From NCBI GenBank assembly GCA_037576195.1, contig CM075102.1, positions 29,446,745-29,510,744 of the forward strand: a stretch of DNA of 64,000 bases, given 5' to 3'. This DNA comes from Phytoseiulus persimilis. Taxonomy: Eukaryota; Arthropoda; Arachnida; Mesostigmata; Phytoseiidae. Of this stretch, positions 24,447 to 35,835 are shown one piece after another. The position numbers and the translations under genes are program-made. Position 1 is the stretch's first letter. Each line of letters begins with the position of its first letter. A model generated the notes under the pieces. The model was not told the DNA's origin and did not search any database. It worked only from the letters and a program-made list of their open reading frames with translations.

Positions 24447-27400
24447 GATACCGGCGAGATGTTGGGCAGATCTGAGTTGGGTCCCACCCGATCCTTGTGC
24501 CGCAGTTTGGCGAGGCGCAACTCTTTATCGTCGATCAGACCCACGAGCACTGGCAGCTTGGTCGTCCGGGGAACTCCTGCGAGAAGGCCCTCTTCCGGGA
24601 CTAATTCGTCCGATCGAATAATATCTCGATGCGGGCGATTTTCTCAGAAACGGAACTAGAATACAGTTGAGGATATGAAACTCTACCTGATCGGGAACAG
24701 CGCCCGCTGACTTTCCAGATATTGAGCATAGACCCACATGGTTGGCATTTCAACATCTCCAGAATGAACCCGCTCAAATAATTGAGATCTCTCACATCCG
24801 GGTGGACATTCAAAGTAGATACTGTGGATCTCTCGTTTCTCTTCTTACTGGTTCCGGAAACGCACATGACCCACCGAGGCGCTGCTAAAAACCATGCGCT
24901 GCGAGCGGAGGAGAATCCGAGCGGCATATCCGATCCTCCGCTATCGCGGAACGACTTGAACGCATCTGGCATCACTACCCGACGTCTCACTGCGAGTTGC
25001 TGAGAAGCAACGAATGAACTTTGCATCGCCGCTCGAACCGCGGTCGTACTCATTGTACGGCCGCCTGCGTTCCTGACTGTCTGGAATCTTTCCGTTGACC
25101 GCTTCGTCGGAGACCGCGAATCGCGACGTGTCTTGTTCGCCGCGCTGTTTTGAATGTTTCGTATGCTTCTTCTACTGAATCGTATTACACCCCTTGCTGT
25201 AGATTGGGGGAAGAGACTCAGATGGTCAAGAGCAGCGCAACCGTCCCCCATTGATCAGGGGCGGCACGACCGTTATGGAAAAGACCTCTCGCCGAACCCT
25301 TCAGCGGAATGATGATCGCCAGAGGAGAATCGAGCCTTTTGGGGTGGGAAACCCCGACGCTAACACTTCTGCTGATGAGCACCCCTCACGTGAGGGGAAC
25401 TGGACATTAAGGGCGGCACCGCGTGGAGCACGAGTGGCTTCTGAAAGCTGAGATTCCCCGGAGAACGCATGGAAAAGTTAACATCACCCCCGGTGATGGA
25501 ACGCTGGTTTCCGTGCGTGCTCACTTACCACGTGCAATTCCTTATGTAAATACATAAGCGCAGTTCAGGGTAATCTAGGCTTGTGGAACGCGGGCGTGAC
25601 CTTTTTAAGCTGCTCTCCTGTTCTCGCAACACAGCGAGGCCACAAAGGCCATTCGAAAGAGCGCTTCTGATGGGTCTTGGTCCGAGGGCCTGCATATATG
25701 TGTATAAGTTGGGATCCTTTCGTGTATGAACCTCCATGAGAAAGACGTCTTTCTACCCTCACTCACGAGCACCTCGAGATGGCTGCGGACTATACAGGGG
25801 GAAGCGCGAACGCGACATCCTACTCGCGGCGTTCGAGTACGAGGACGACGAGGCCGATCGTAATTTCAATAAATTTTTGGGATTTCGAGCTCGTTTTTAA
25901 GTGCATGGGCCCAGAAGTGCAACTGGTCCATGGATGAGGAGGGCTTTGATCTTTCCGCGACTGAATCGCAGTCAAGCGCGAGTCAAGGCTTTCACCCCTG
26001 TTAACAGGTAAAATAAGACTGTCGCAAAGGACAGCGCAGAGGTCTGATCTCCGAATTGAACTTATTCTCGGAGGCATTCGGGAGGGTATATTCCGAGGGA
26101 AAGCGGGCGCGAGTGACGGGCGGTTTTCCGAAGACTCCTCCGATTATTTTCGCGATCGACACGGATTTTCGGAAATCATTTCCGGAGGGAATGATTTCGC
26201 TCCGTCGTGACGAATGCCCATTCATATTCTCCGTCAGCGCAAGCGTTGCGAAATCAGAAGACTCTCCTCGGGAGCTAATCGGATTTCATCGAGATGAGGC
26301 CCGAGGAAATTCATTTCTTGCCCATGCAGTGCAGGCTCTACGTTCCTGTCCGGCGTGCGAGGAGGACAGACCGTCCTAAGCCGTGTCGGTTCTAGATATT
26401 CCGTCCGTCGACTCCGAAATAATCGCTCGCCCGCCGACTATGCCCAATGTTTCGTTCGGGAATTCCAGCGGAACTCCCGCGATCCTGCCGGAAGGCGAAC
26501 TCGCGCAAAGCCTGGCGCGGTGAATTCATTCTTGGAGCTTGTGGTAAACTGCGCGGTTTGCAGCGGAGAATGCTCAGGGTCGTAAGCTGCAACATTCTGC
26601 AGCGCGGACGCTCATTGCTTCATTTGGTGTAGAACGTCGTTAATTACCCGTCGACGCTCGTTGGGGTTTGGAGCAGCTGGGAGAGGAAACAAGCCTTTCT
26701 CTTCGCACATTCTTCACTGTGACGCGCGAGCCTGTGGAGGGAAGATCGTGCAGCCGGCGTTTTTGTTGATGCTCCGTTATCGCCGTTGATGTTGTTGCTG
26801 CTGCGGACGTATGTTGTTGTCGTCGACGTTACTCGAAACTGTCTGTTCCACCCGAGAACTCGACTTTCCAGGAGAACCTTTGTCTGCGCTCCCCGTCATT
26901 TCTCTTATTGATTCCGTTCGTCTGGAGCATGCCGTCCCCTTATTCCTCCTTAGTTTTTCCCCATGCTGCTGCCGGAGCAGCTGCTCAACACTTCCGAAGC
27001 ATCAGACGACCAGCTGTCTGAGCTCTTCCGTTCTCTAATGAAATTCAGATTCTTTTCTGGAACACTCCACCAATGCCGTAAACGACGCCGAATGGTAACA
27101 CCAGCTCCCTGTTGTTCGTTCTTCCTGGTCTCTCGAGGTCGTCTTTCCATCGGTTCCGCTGCGCAAACGGCAACAGCTGACTCCTCGAGACACCGGTCTA
27201 AGGGATGGCATCGTATCGACCGTGCGGTGGATTTTGAGTTCAGGCGAGAGCATTCGGAAAAAATCGCGTACCACTGCGCGCAACGATAACCAAGGAATCA
27301 GTTTCGCGAATTTCGCCCTGGGGAGAAAGTTCAGAGTGAGTGTATGATCAGTTCAATGAATTCCTGACCTCATCGAGAATCTTGATACGACTCCGAATTG

Positions 27401-30400
27401 GAGGATTTTCCTTTCTCCGGTCATTCATCGGGGCGATCACCTACTGAGAACTCGGAAGAAATGCGGTGAAGAGATGCCCATCAGAATTTGTGCGCTCCAC
27501 AATGCCACGTAACTTTCCAAGCGGCTCCGCCCCATCACCAGCCGTCAAGACTGCTCGCTTGCCTGCATCGTTTCTTGTCGTGTGGGGGTGAATATTCTAA
27601 TTCTCCAAGTAGGCGGGAAACTTCGTTCTCCTCTCCCAGGCTCTCGTCGATACCGATCATTAGAAGAGCCGTCCAAGAACTCGGTTCGGTGAGAAGGTCA
27701 GAACGTGGTATTATGCTCCACCGTCGCCCAAATGGAGCTTTCGGGCGAATATGATCAACAGACCACAAAAGCATTTCTTCCCATGCTTGCCCTGGCGTTT
27801 GGAATGGCTGGAAAATGAAGGAGGGAAAGATGGTGGACTCTCTGAACGAAAGAGAGGAAGAGTTTGACATAAGGGTGGCCTTGACAAGCATATTGCGCCC
27901 TGCACCGGGCCTGCTCTCAACACTGGAGACTGGCGACGTTTCAACGGGCTGTTCAACGTTCTGCTCTCAATCCTAATGAACGGTTAGCCCGCCCGAGATA
28001 ACTAACTCGGGGCTCCAAAAAAGTGGCGGAATATCGCCTCTTAGCCCTGCCATCCCTCGCCCGAGTTGCTCTCGCGAGCAAGCGCCCCGCTCAACTCGCT
28101 CGCTTCACCTCGCAGAGTAGCTTCGTCTTCTCTGAACAGTGAACAGTTGTCCAACTCTACCTGCTGACTCTATTGAGGTTTCAGGAATTTCTCAGCTTTA
28201 CCAACACCAAGTCCACCAATTCGACAACTTGGGATGGCCCCGCCTCATCATTCCCGTCGCGCTTCTGCTCCACTAAGCCACCTCTTCGGCTCCCCATCAA
28301 TTGTTCGTTCCGGTTCGCGTTTGTTCGTTTGTAGTGTTTCACCGTTTCGCGAGGATACACACCGCGTCCAACGACTTTTTTCAACCTCGATGAAAGCGCA
28401 TGCCCGTGTCTCTCCGAGAGGAGAGATTCCCTTGAGTCCGCTACGCACGTCATTCCTGAGAGTACGCTAATGGCGCGTCTGCCTCGCCGTGGATGGCGGT
28501 GAACACGCTGTTCTGAGTCGCAACGCACACGCTTTCATATCCACACTCGAAATGAACTCCGATCGACTTCGAAATTGGAAGTCTCGTGGATCTCGCTAGA
28601 GTCCTCCGTGCTCCACAGCAGGCCATCACTGAGACGCAACAGGCCATCTTTCTGAGCAGAGGGAAGAATGGGGCGATTGTTCGGAGAACATCGATCCGAT
28701 GTTCCGCAGTGTTCCTCCGCGATAGATTCAATCTTCAGATGTACTCCTCGACGGGCTGTTGTCGAGGAGTTGCAAAAGTGCTGTTAAGCGTGAACCCGCA
28801 GCTGTGCTAAGTGCCGCCTGCGTTACGCCGATCAGAAACTGTCTGCCTCCGACTCGTACGTGACATCCCCTGGAGTCCTGAGTCGTTCCGTTTCGCAGAC
28901 GTCGGCTTTGAAAATTCCGTGAGCTCCGCGCGGGATGAACCGTCGACCCGTCAGGCTTCTCGACAGCTGGTCAAATCCAGTCACAAACTCACGTCAGCCG
29001 GGTGGTGTTTCCCGTTGCCCAAAAGCAACGCAGTCGAAAGTGCAACAGAAAGTTCCGCCGTCCGCGAATCGAAATCGCATGGGCGTCCACAGAAAGACTG
29101 TAGGATATTCTCAAGCTCGACGGGGCGCGTCCCTCAGGCGAAAGCCCGCGCGATTAGATCCGATGCGGATCGATCATGAAACCTAGCGATGTCAGCAGCG
29201 TCCCTAAGACGGATTGTCGCTGGACAACCTCTCTCCGGAAAAGACAAACGGAACTCTAAACACTGACCGGCTGCGCGCCTGAATGAGGATCCAGGACAAG
29301 AGCAACCCCTTGAGATCAGGAAGGATAGTTAGAGCGATGGAACGTGTTTCCAGCTCTCCGTTCGAGCTTCCCGTTCCGGTTCCAGCTTCGGTTTTCTGTT
29401 CTTCTCCGTCCTCTTCGGTTTCTCTCAGATTCCCTCTTCTCGATCATCTTCTCTGGATAGCTGTCTGTTCGTGCGTCTCGCTGCAATCCTTGCTTCCCCC
29501 CCCCCCCTCCCTCCACTCGCTCCCTATCCGGCCACTCCCAAGGGGCAGAGCGAGAGGCGATGAGGAAAAAAGATGGGCAGTCTCTACGCCGACTGCACAA
29601 AGAGTCCAGGACTGAGGAAAAGAATGGAAGACGACGGGAACGGAGCAGCGATGCGAGAAATGAACGAATTTGTTTCGAGTGCGCCGGCTCCCTCCGTTGC
29701 TCCTCTCGCCGTGAAGCTCGATTCCTAGCTTCTCAAACAATCTCACCTCGTCCAACCGTCCTACCTTCCTTGTTTAAGGGCGAAGGAGAGGACGGAACAA
29801 AAAAAGACTCAGAATCTGGGGGTTCACTCTCCGCCGCTCCCACGCTCGTTTTTCTCTGCTCCTTTATTCTTGATTGGCTTCCAATGGGCAATTCGCTATG
29901 GGTAAGGATCTCTCCGAAACAGTGCGCTTTTGACGTCTCCTTTGGTGTCATCTGACCCGGTGACGTCCTCCCTCCTACGTTAAGAGGGTTCCGTTTTTCT
30001 CTCGAGAACTCTGTTGGACGAACGCAGGATGGCGTCTCAGTTCCTGTGAGAGCCCGCGTACATTATTCCCGATAGGAGTCAGATAGTTCCATAATTCGCT
30101 GTTCGCTCCGAGTGAGCCGGCGGAGGCTAAAGTCCGGATGATTTCTCGATGCTGCCATGACACGCGGGAACCAGTTGAAGGAAAGTTCCCTCCACTATTC
30201 CACCCATGGAATGTGACGCTATCCACGGGAAAAACCCACAAGATCCGGATATTCGCAGACGCAGGAATTCTCAGAGGAGCAGGAGCGAGAAGTGGCGACA
30301 TATTTTTGTTCAGACATCCTGTCCGAAGCTCTCCGCTTCGGAGTGACGGAGCCGGGGCGAGAACGTCGACGTGCTTCCCGCTCTCCCATCCCAGAACACC

Positions 30401-31794
30401 GTCCGGTAACTTGATCCGACCACCAAGAAGCCAGACGGCTCGGTAACACCTGTCGTCCGAGCTGAACGGAGAAACCAAGGATCTAAAAATTCAGCCATAA
30501 TGGCTGATGCTGCCGTTCCCATTCGGTCGAGCTGCTGCTCCAATGATCCGAATTTGAAGCTCCGAGGGAGGAATTTTGAAATCTGGAACGAGAGGGAACG
30601 TGATAGCGAGCGATAAATAGAAAGACCGGGCCCGCCACGAGACACCGCCAGGAAGCCGACGCACAACCGAAGCCTCGAGCGACGGAGACGGCTGACGTGG
30701 TAGAAACGGCTTCCTTCTGCTAGGGGTCCTCACGGATGCGAGCTGTGTGCTAGAGGGATTATTCAGGAGACATGTCGTTAGTCATTCACCTTCAGCATCT
30801 GTCGTTTCGGTGGCGGCGCGCACGCAGCCCTCACGACTTTGACCCCGGTGGCGCGCGAATTGAGCGACTTTCGGATTCCTCGGAGCAGAGAATGGTCTTC
30901 CCGGACTCCACGATCCAATTTCGCAGTCGAGAACACAACGACGGAGAGATCTCCTCTTCGCACGCCGTTGATGGAGGCGAGCGATTCTGTGAGGCGGTGT
31001 TTTCGATCAAAATGATTTCGCCAGTCGGAGTTTGACAAGTTGTTGCACTATGAGGGATGACATCGATTGTCAGCTCGGATTAGCGAACTTCGACTGTTCC
31101 ATCAGTAGGGCAGCGGCCACCGCGGCTCCTGTCGAGCAGCGCACGCCAGCAGCACCGTCAGCATTAGCACCGACGGTCTCAGTGGACTTTTCCCAGAAAG
31201 CTCTCCACACAGGCGTTGCCCTCGACCCGGAAGCGAACAAGTAGCGACTCGAAAGGACAACCAAGAAACGAATCAAGAGCGGTGACTTCGAGCTCCTGTC
31301 CCAGCTGCGAAGGATCTGCATCTGTGCCGTTCTCTCGATGGTCGAGCCATCGACTTCCGCCGTCGCCAGAGCATCGAGAACAACTCCTCAATGAGTTGGT
31401 CACGCGTCCGTTCATCTGTTCCGGCTGCCATTTGGGCACAGTGAATGGGGACCGGAGGAACCTTGCGTCCTCCTCCCACTCAGCCGCTCCTCAACTCCTT
31501 CGTACGCCGTATATTCTGTCGCCTACACAGAGCTCAACGCTGGCTAGGTAGCCGGGAGACAGGAGGAGAGGGGATCTTGAAGACTAACAAGGCAGGGTGA
31601 GCAGTATATGAGGGGTCTCAGAGAAACAGCCCGTCACGCAGGCGGGCTTGCTGGCAGACAGGCAAAGAGCCAAGGAGGAAGATTAACGGTCCGTGCACTC
31701 TGCTTGAGTCGTGTCTCGCCGTGGACCACCTTTCGCAGAGAATTTTTTTGCTCCCAACGTCGCCCCTCCCCCTCCACGGCCTCGGACGGACACA
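24447..31794. other. Region without a recognisable gene, upstream of astacin
   Basis: It starts at the astacin ATG and should contain that gene's promoter, though no clear TATA box was identified. Open frames reach 216 codons (minus 24601-25251), but none has a recognised motif. A plus-strand frame at 26056-26379 and a minus-strand segment at about 30797-31010 ending at a donor-like AAG|GTGAAT have exon-like character. A 12-base C run lies at 29496-29507. The missing upstream exons of the GT31 gene could lie here, but no GT31 DxD motif was found. Confidence 0.35.
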
Positions 31795-31950
31795 ATGAAG
31801 ACGCATCGAATCCCAAAAGGATCTCTCACAGCTTACGCCAACTTGCATCGTCTGGATGACGTCAAGCTGATGTCGCCGCCGCCGCATAAGGAAGAACTCT
31901 TCAACGTTCGCATCGGCCTCATTGATCCTTCGGAAGTCCCAGAGGTCTGA
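31795..31950 (+). CDS. Short exon-like open frame, unrecognised
   Basis: From an ATG at 31795 a 51-codon frame reads MKTHRIPKGSLTAYANLH and later KEELFNVRIGLIDPSEVPE, then either stops at TGA (31948-31950) or splices at CAGAG|GTCTGA (31944). Composition and residue mix look protein-like. It is on the same strand as the GT31 exon 2.7 kb downstream, so it could be an upstream exon of that gene, but I see no GT31 motif in it. Function unknown. Confidence 0.22.
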   Translation: MKTHRIPKGSLTAYANLHRLDDVKLMSPPPHKEELFNVRIGLIDPSEVPEV

Positions 31951-32799
31951 GCCGAAACGCAACTTTTGAAAGCAGGTACCGTAACGGCTCTGCCGCCCGG
32001 ATCCCCGGGATACGGCAGTCGTGGGGGTACACCTCCGCCTTGTAACTGTACAGCCGGTTCGCTTCTAGTGCCATTGAACTCCGTTGGACACGCGAACACG
32101 CTTCGACTCGCAGGGAGTTCCTGTCCCGATCCCCTTTCTCAGCTCGGTCGAAGGAGGTGCATAAGCGAGGAAACCATTCGGCCCTGTCAGTGAATGGGGC
32201 CGATCCGTTGGGAGCCGTATTTTGAGCGTAGTCGATCGCGGCGCCAGCCGAGGATCTTTCGGGTGGTGCAGCTCGTGGATTTCGACAGCGGGGCAATCGA
32301 CCGGCCACCGGACATGGGCGGGAACTCTGGAGCTCGATAGTCGAACAATGTTTATGGTCACAAACCTAACACGGATTTAGAGAGAGCAGGCCAACGGCGG
32401 ACAAACGAACTCGATTGCGTGTGAGAATGAACTCACTCGTTTGTGGGGAATTCGCTGTAACCCGCACGCACATCCGCGAACCGTGCTGCAACGAGAGGCC
32501 AAGGTCGAAATAATTGCAGCTCGTACGCAAGTGAGCGAGCGATGCTTCTCCTGTACTGATCTCTTCTCCAAATCACCTCACTCTTCCCCGCGACCCAGCC
32601 CCGTCCCCCATGCCGGTGGTTTCTACACCCTGGGAGCATTTGCCAACACAGCCTCGGGCTACCGTTCGGAATGCTTCCCAGCTGAACTTTCACTGCGTTC
32701 CAAGCCGCGACGAGCGGTCAGATGAGCGCTCGAACCCTCTCGAGGTGTGGCTGTCTCGCTTGCGGTAAGCGGACGCGGTCGACCCCGCCCTCGTTTCCT

Positions 32800-33160
32800 T
32801 CCTTAACCTCCAGCCGTTTTTCGTTTCAGCTCCATCCCTTACTTTCCGGCTTTTCCAGCCGCACTCGCTCCCTTCGAACCTCTTTCATCTTTACCCCTTT
32901 GTCCCGCTGGTTTGCTCATTACTACCTTTTCTATCGGCCTCCATGTCCTTTCTCAGCTCTCCCCATGTTCTTCTTTGCTTTGTTATCACTTATCCTCTTC
33001 CCTTCTGGCGCTCCCCCTCTTCCTGCCCTTGCTCCTCAGCCTCTTTCCACTGCTCCTTTCCAGGCTCACCGTTCCTCCTAATTCCCTCTTTAACCTCTTT
33101 CCCCTCACCACGTTCTATTTTCTTCGATTCTCTGCGTTGCGTTGTTCGCACTCCCACCTT
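32800..33160 (+). other. Pyrimidine-biased strand segment
   Basis: For about 360 bases the plus strand is dominated by C and T, with only scattered purines and many CTTTCC, CCTCTT and TCCCTC words, and it lacks a simple repeating unit. Such tracts can form triplex (H-DNA) structures or represent extended intronic polypyrimidine regions. The long open frames here (plus 32722-33377, several frames) follow from the composition, because stop codons are purine-rich. They are not considered genes. Confidence 0.6.
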
Positions 33161-33797
33161 GTTTCCTTGCTACGGGGAAACGAGTCCCACCCATATTCTT
33201 CCCGTCGACAATTCCCTACAACTTTTTCTGCGAGAATGTCCTTCTCGTCAGACTCCATCAGAAACTTGCGGTCACGGACGATATCAACGAAGCGATGACT
33301 GCCATTCAAGAGTGATACAGCTCGGCTCTCATCACGTATCGACCTCTTTTCCTTACGCTGCCACACGTCACTTGTGAGGAATGGTTCGGCCTGTTTTTTT
33401 GCGGAGCTCAGGGCAGGGGGAGCTCGATGCTCCCATGAGCTTGCCATGGAAACGGGTTTTCAAATATTGGGGGGGCATGGCTACCTTGCGGTTTCCATCC
33501 GTCCTCCAACTCATCTTCACTTGAGGCCCCCACGGACCGGGTTTTGGAGTTTTCTTCTTCAGTAGACTCGCTCTTCCAGAGAGTAGAGTACTGCGACCTC
33601 GATCAGCGGAGTCAGCGCTCCATGACCCAAGTCTGTGTGGGGTTCGGCCCTTGGAGGTTCGGCTCATGGGGAATTTGTCAAACGAACCCCATCCCGCTGA
33701 ACATAGTCGAACCCAATAAAAATCGCGCGGAAGTCTATCGCTGCGATTTAAATAATGGACGGAGGAGCCTGAAAAATTGCGAGGAGCTCAACAGTAG

Positions 33798-33989
33798 ATT
33801 GGTCGGGAACTCGAAGGACAAATTCAGCGGCGCCCTCGCGTGTTCTTTGAGTCTTCACCTCCGGAGTCGTCAGAGGCTCCCCCTCAGGAGGTTCTTCAAC
33901 GTGACGACCCAAAGGGGCTCTTGAGCTACGATTCCGGAAACAAACTGATATCGGTTTTACGGTCCGGAAGTTGGGAGATCAGGCAATAA
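33798..33989 (+). CDS. Exon-like open frame, unrecognised
   Basis: After an acceptor-like CAACAGTAG (ending at 33797) 63 codons stay open to TAA at 33987-33989. The residues include FFESSPPESSEAPPQEVLQR and DDPKGLLSYDSGNKL, a hydrophilic, protein-like mix. There is no ATG, so if real it is a 3' exon. It shares the strand and neighbourhood of the GT31 exon but has no GT31 signature, so it would belong to a separate gene or an alternative transcript. Function unknown. Confidence 0.22.
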   Translation: MGRELEGQIQRRPRVFFESSPPESSEAPPQEVLQRDDPKGLLSYDSGNKLISVLRSGSWEIRQ

Positions 33990-34678
33990 TGATCAAACAC
34001 CATTTGAAAATCCATGGATGTAATGATCAGATACTGCGATACGAAACGTGCTCTTTCCGTGAGAAAACGGAACCAGGGCATTCCCAATGTTTGGTTGAGA
34101 TCCTCGTGCACACTCGAGCGAGTTGATGCATCCTTCGCATTTTTCGAGTACACTGGCACATTTAGAATACACGGAGGACCGACCCGCGACAGAACGGTTT
34201 GATGAGACAAAAGATGAGGAAACCAAGGTCTCTATAGCTCAATATTCTCCTCGAAGGCTCGGGTACCTTTCTGCGGAAGCTATTTCACGCCTCACTTGAA
34301 CTCCATGTTGCCATCGAGTTTGAACGGCCTCTCGACTGTTTCCCTGTCGAGAATCCACGCGGAGTTCGTCGTCTTGATCTGACCGCTCCTATGGGTTTCG
34401 CATCGATTGCGCATCCTGGAATCGTCGGAGAAGGGCGGGGGGAACAGAGCCCCCGCGTGCCCGTGCGTTTACCCACGGGTGCAGCCTCGTCGACCTCGGT
34501 CGATTCCACTCGATATCCGCGGGGCCACGAGGACGGCAGCGTCATGGCTCCGACAGGAGTTACCGTCCTTCCAGGAGCTTTTGTCGTTGAAGCTACCGCT
34601 GCTATTGGGGACTCCGACGCTTGCAGCTCTAATCAATTGAAACGCAGCGATTCGAGTGTTGACTCTGTCCCGCAAANG

Positions 34679-35044
34679 CTCCGGGTGAAAACCATGAAGT
34701 ACGAAGTGCCTCACGACCTCATTCCGGGAGAGACGTTCCCAACTTACTGTTCAGGGTTCAGCTACACGATGAGCTTGAACGCGGCTCGCCGACTGTACGA
34801 AGCTTCTCTGGGTACCCCGTTGTTCTTCATAGAAGATGTCTACGTGACCGGCTTCTGCCGCCACAAGACCGGCCTTCAACTCGTGGATCATCAAGGCTTC
34901 ACCCTGAGACCGCCGGTAACAGAATATAACGCACCTTGTAACTTCCTGTTCACGGAAAGAATCACCTCGAACGAGATAAGTCCTGGGGAAATGTTAGATG
35001 TCTGGAGTAACGTCAACACACAGGGATACTTCTGTCCACGCTAG
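34679..35044 (+). CDS. Beta-1,3-galactosyltransferase (GT31), C-terminal exon only
   Basis: The 121-residue frame ends at TAG 35042-35044. It carries C-terminal hallmarks of the GT31 family: a KYEV segment, then TYCSGFSYTMSLNAARRL (family pattern Y-P-x-Y-C-S-G-x-x-Y-x-x-S), then the acidic motif FFIEDVYVTGFC (family E-D-V-Y-V-G). GT31 enzymes are Golgi type II membrane proteins that transfer galactose or N-acetylglucosamine from UDP-sugar in beta-1,3 linkage. The membrane anchor, the R-x-x-I-R-x-T-W motif and the metal-binding DDD are absent and must lie in upstream exons not found here. The start is uncertain: an N at 34677 sits just where an acceptor would be, and the frame stays open upstream to about 34231 without GT31 similarity. 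It could also be a truncated gene. Confidence 0.75.
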   Translation, partial: LRVKTMKYEVPHDLIPGETFPTYCSGFSYTMSLNAARRLYEASLGTPLFFIEDVYVTGFCRHKTGLQLVDHQGFTLRPPVTEYNAPCNFLFTERITSNEISPGEMLDVWSNVNTQGYFCPR

Positions 35045-35100
35045 TGCCAAGGTAAACCGCAGCTTTTCAGCTGTGATGTTCCCACGTCGACCAAGTTCGG

Positions 35101-35106
35101 AATAAA
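35101..35106 (+). terminator. Poly(A) signal AATAAA for the GT31 gene
   Basis: AATAAA 57 bases after the GT31 stop codon, with no intervening open frame. The short distance implies a very short 3' UTR. Confidence 0.6.
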
Positions 35107-35789
35107 TGAGTGAGCCCAGTGTCATTCTGTTTGCTCGCATTTCTCACGGATATCTAGCGAGATTTTCGCGATGTGCCAGAACGAACTCCGCGCGAAGCCG
35201 TTCCCAATGTTGGATGCGAATAGACGGCACGAGCATCTGTCCCGAGCGTCGGTTCCCAAAAACTCATCGAGTGCATTTCTAGGTCTTCCAGAAGAAGAGC
35301 ATTTTCCAAATGCGACCAAGATGTCGGGTGTGACGCTCGTATTCCGTCCGTCAGTCGATTTCGGTGCCAGTTCGTCTCCGCGCTCATCTTTCATCAAATC
35401 CTTAACAGACGACTGCGAATAGGATTCAATGCGGCGCATCCCAAATGACGCAGAGCGTTTTGGGTCAGGGCTGTGAATCCTGGCGACGCGGTGGCGCCTT
35501 GAGAATGCGTCACTGGCGGTTCCGTGGCTGCACTCACATGCAATTCGTACTAACGTACGCCTCCATAATGACGGAAATGTCCGCTATTCCTACGTGAATC
35601 GATGCAAGACGGACAGCTCGAGCAGAAATCCGTTACAAGCCGGCGAGTGTTTCTCCGGTTCGTATATCGCTTTCTGGAGTTTCAGCGGGGTGTCCCGGAA
35701 GCAGGGATGGATTTTGAAACCTCGGTCCACGAGAGAAGCACCGCACATTCCTTCAACTGAGCACGGAGAAAAAAAAATCAACACTCTTC
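35107..35789. other. Convergent intergenic region between GT31 and L2HGDH
   Basis: About 680 bases between the two poly(A) signals, which face each other. It contains one plus-strand 83-codon frame (35171-35422) starting MCQNELRAKPFPMLDANRRH, with no recognised motif and no splice context. Nothing else was seen. Confidence 0.4.
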
Positions 35790-35795
35790 TTTATT
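35790..35795 (-). terminator. Poly(A) signal AATAAA for L2HGDH
   Basis: Minus-strand AATAAA about 40 bases beyond the L2HGDH stop codon at 35838-35836. Confidence 0.65.
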
Positions 35796-35835
35796 CATTC
35801 GTAAGAGCTACCGGTCACCCCTATTTTTCTCTTTG

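Noticed and set aside
24601-25251. Calling the 216-codon frame a gene
   Set aside because: No recognised motif, ambiguous composition and other open frames on the opposite strand. It is kept only as a low-interest finding.
32722-33377. Three overlapping open frames of 119-144 codons
   Set aside because: They result from the pyrimidine-rich tract, which lacks stop codons. The products are low-complexity Leu/Ser/Pro strings.
33544-33924. Segment IVEPNKNRAEVYRCDLNN as an integrin alpha blade
   Set aside because: The similarity is limited to a short Val-Tyr-Arg-Cys pattern. No FG-GAP repeat or calcium-binding motif is nearby.
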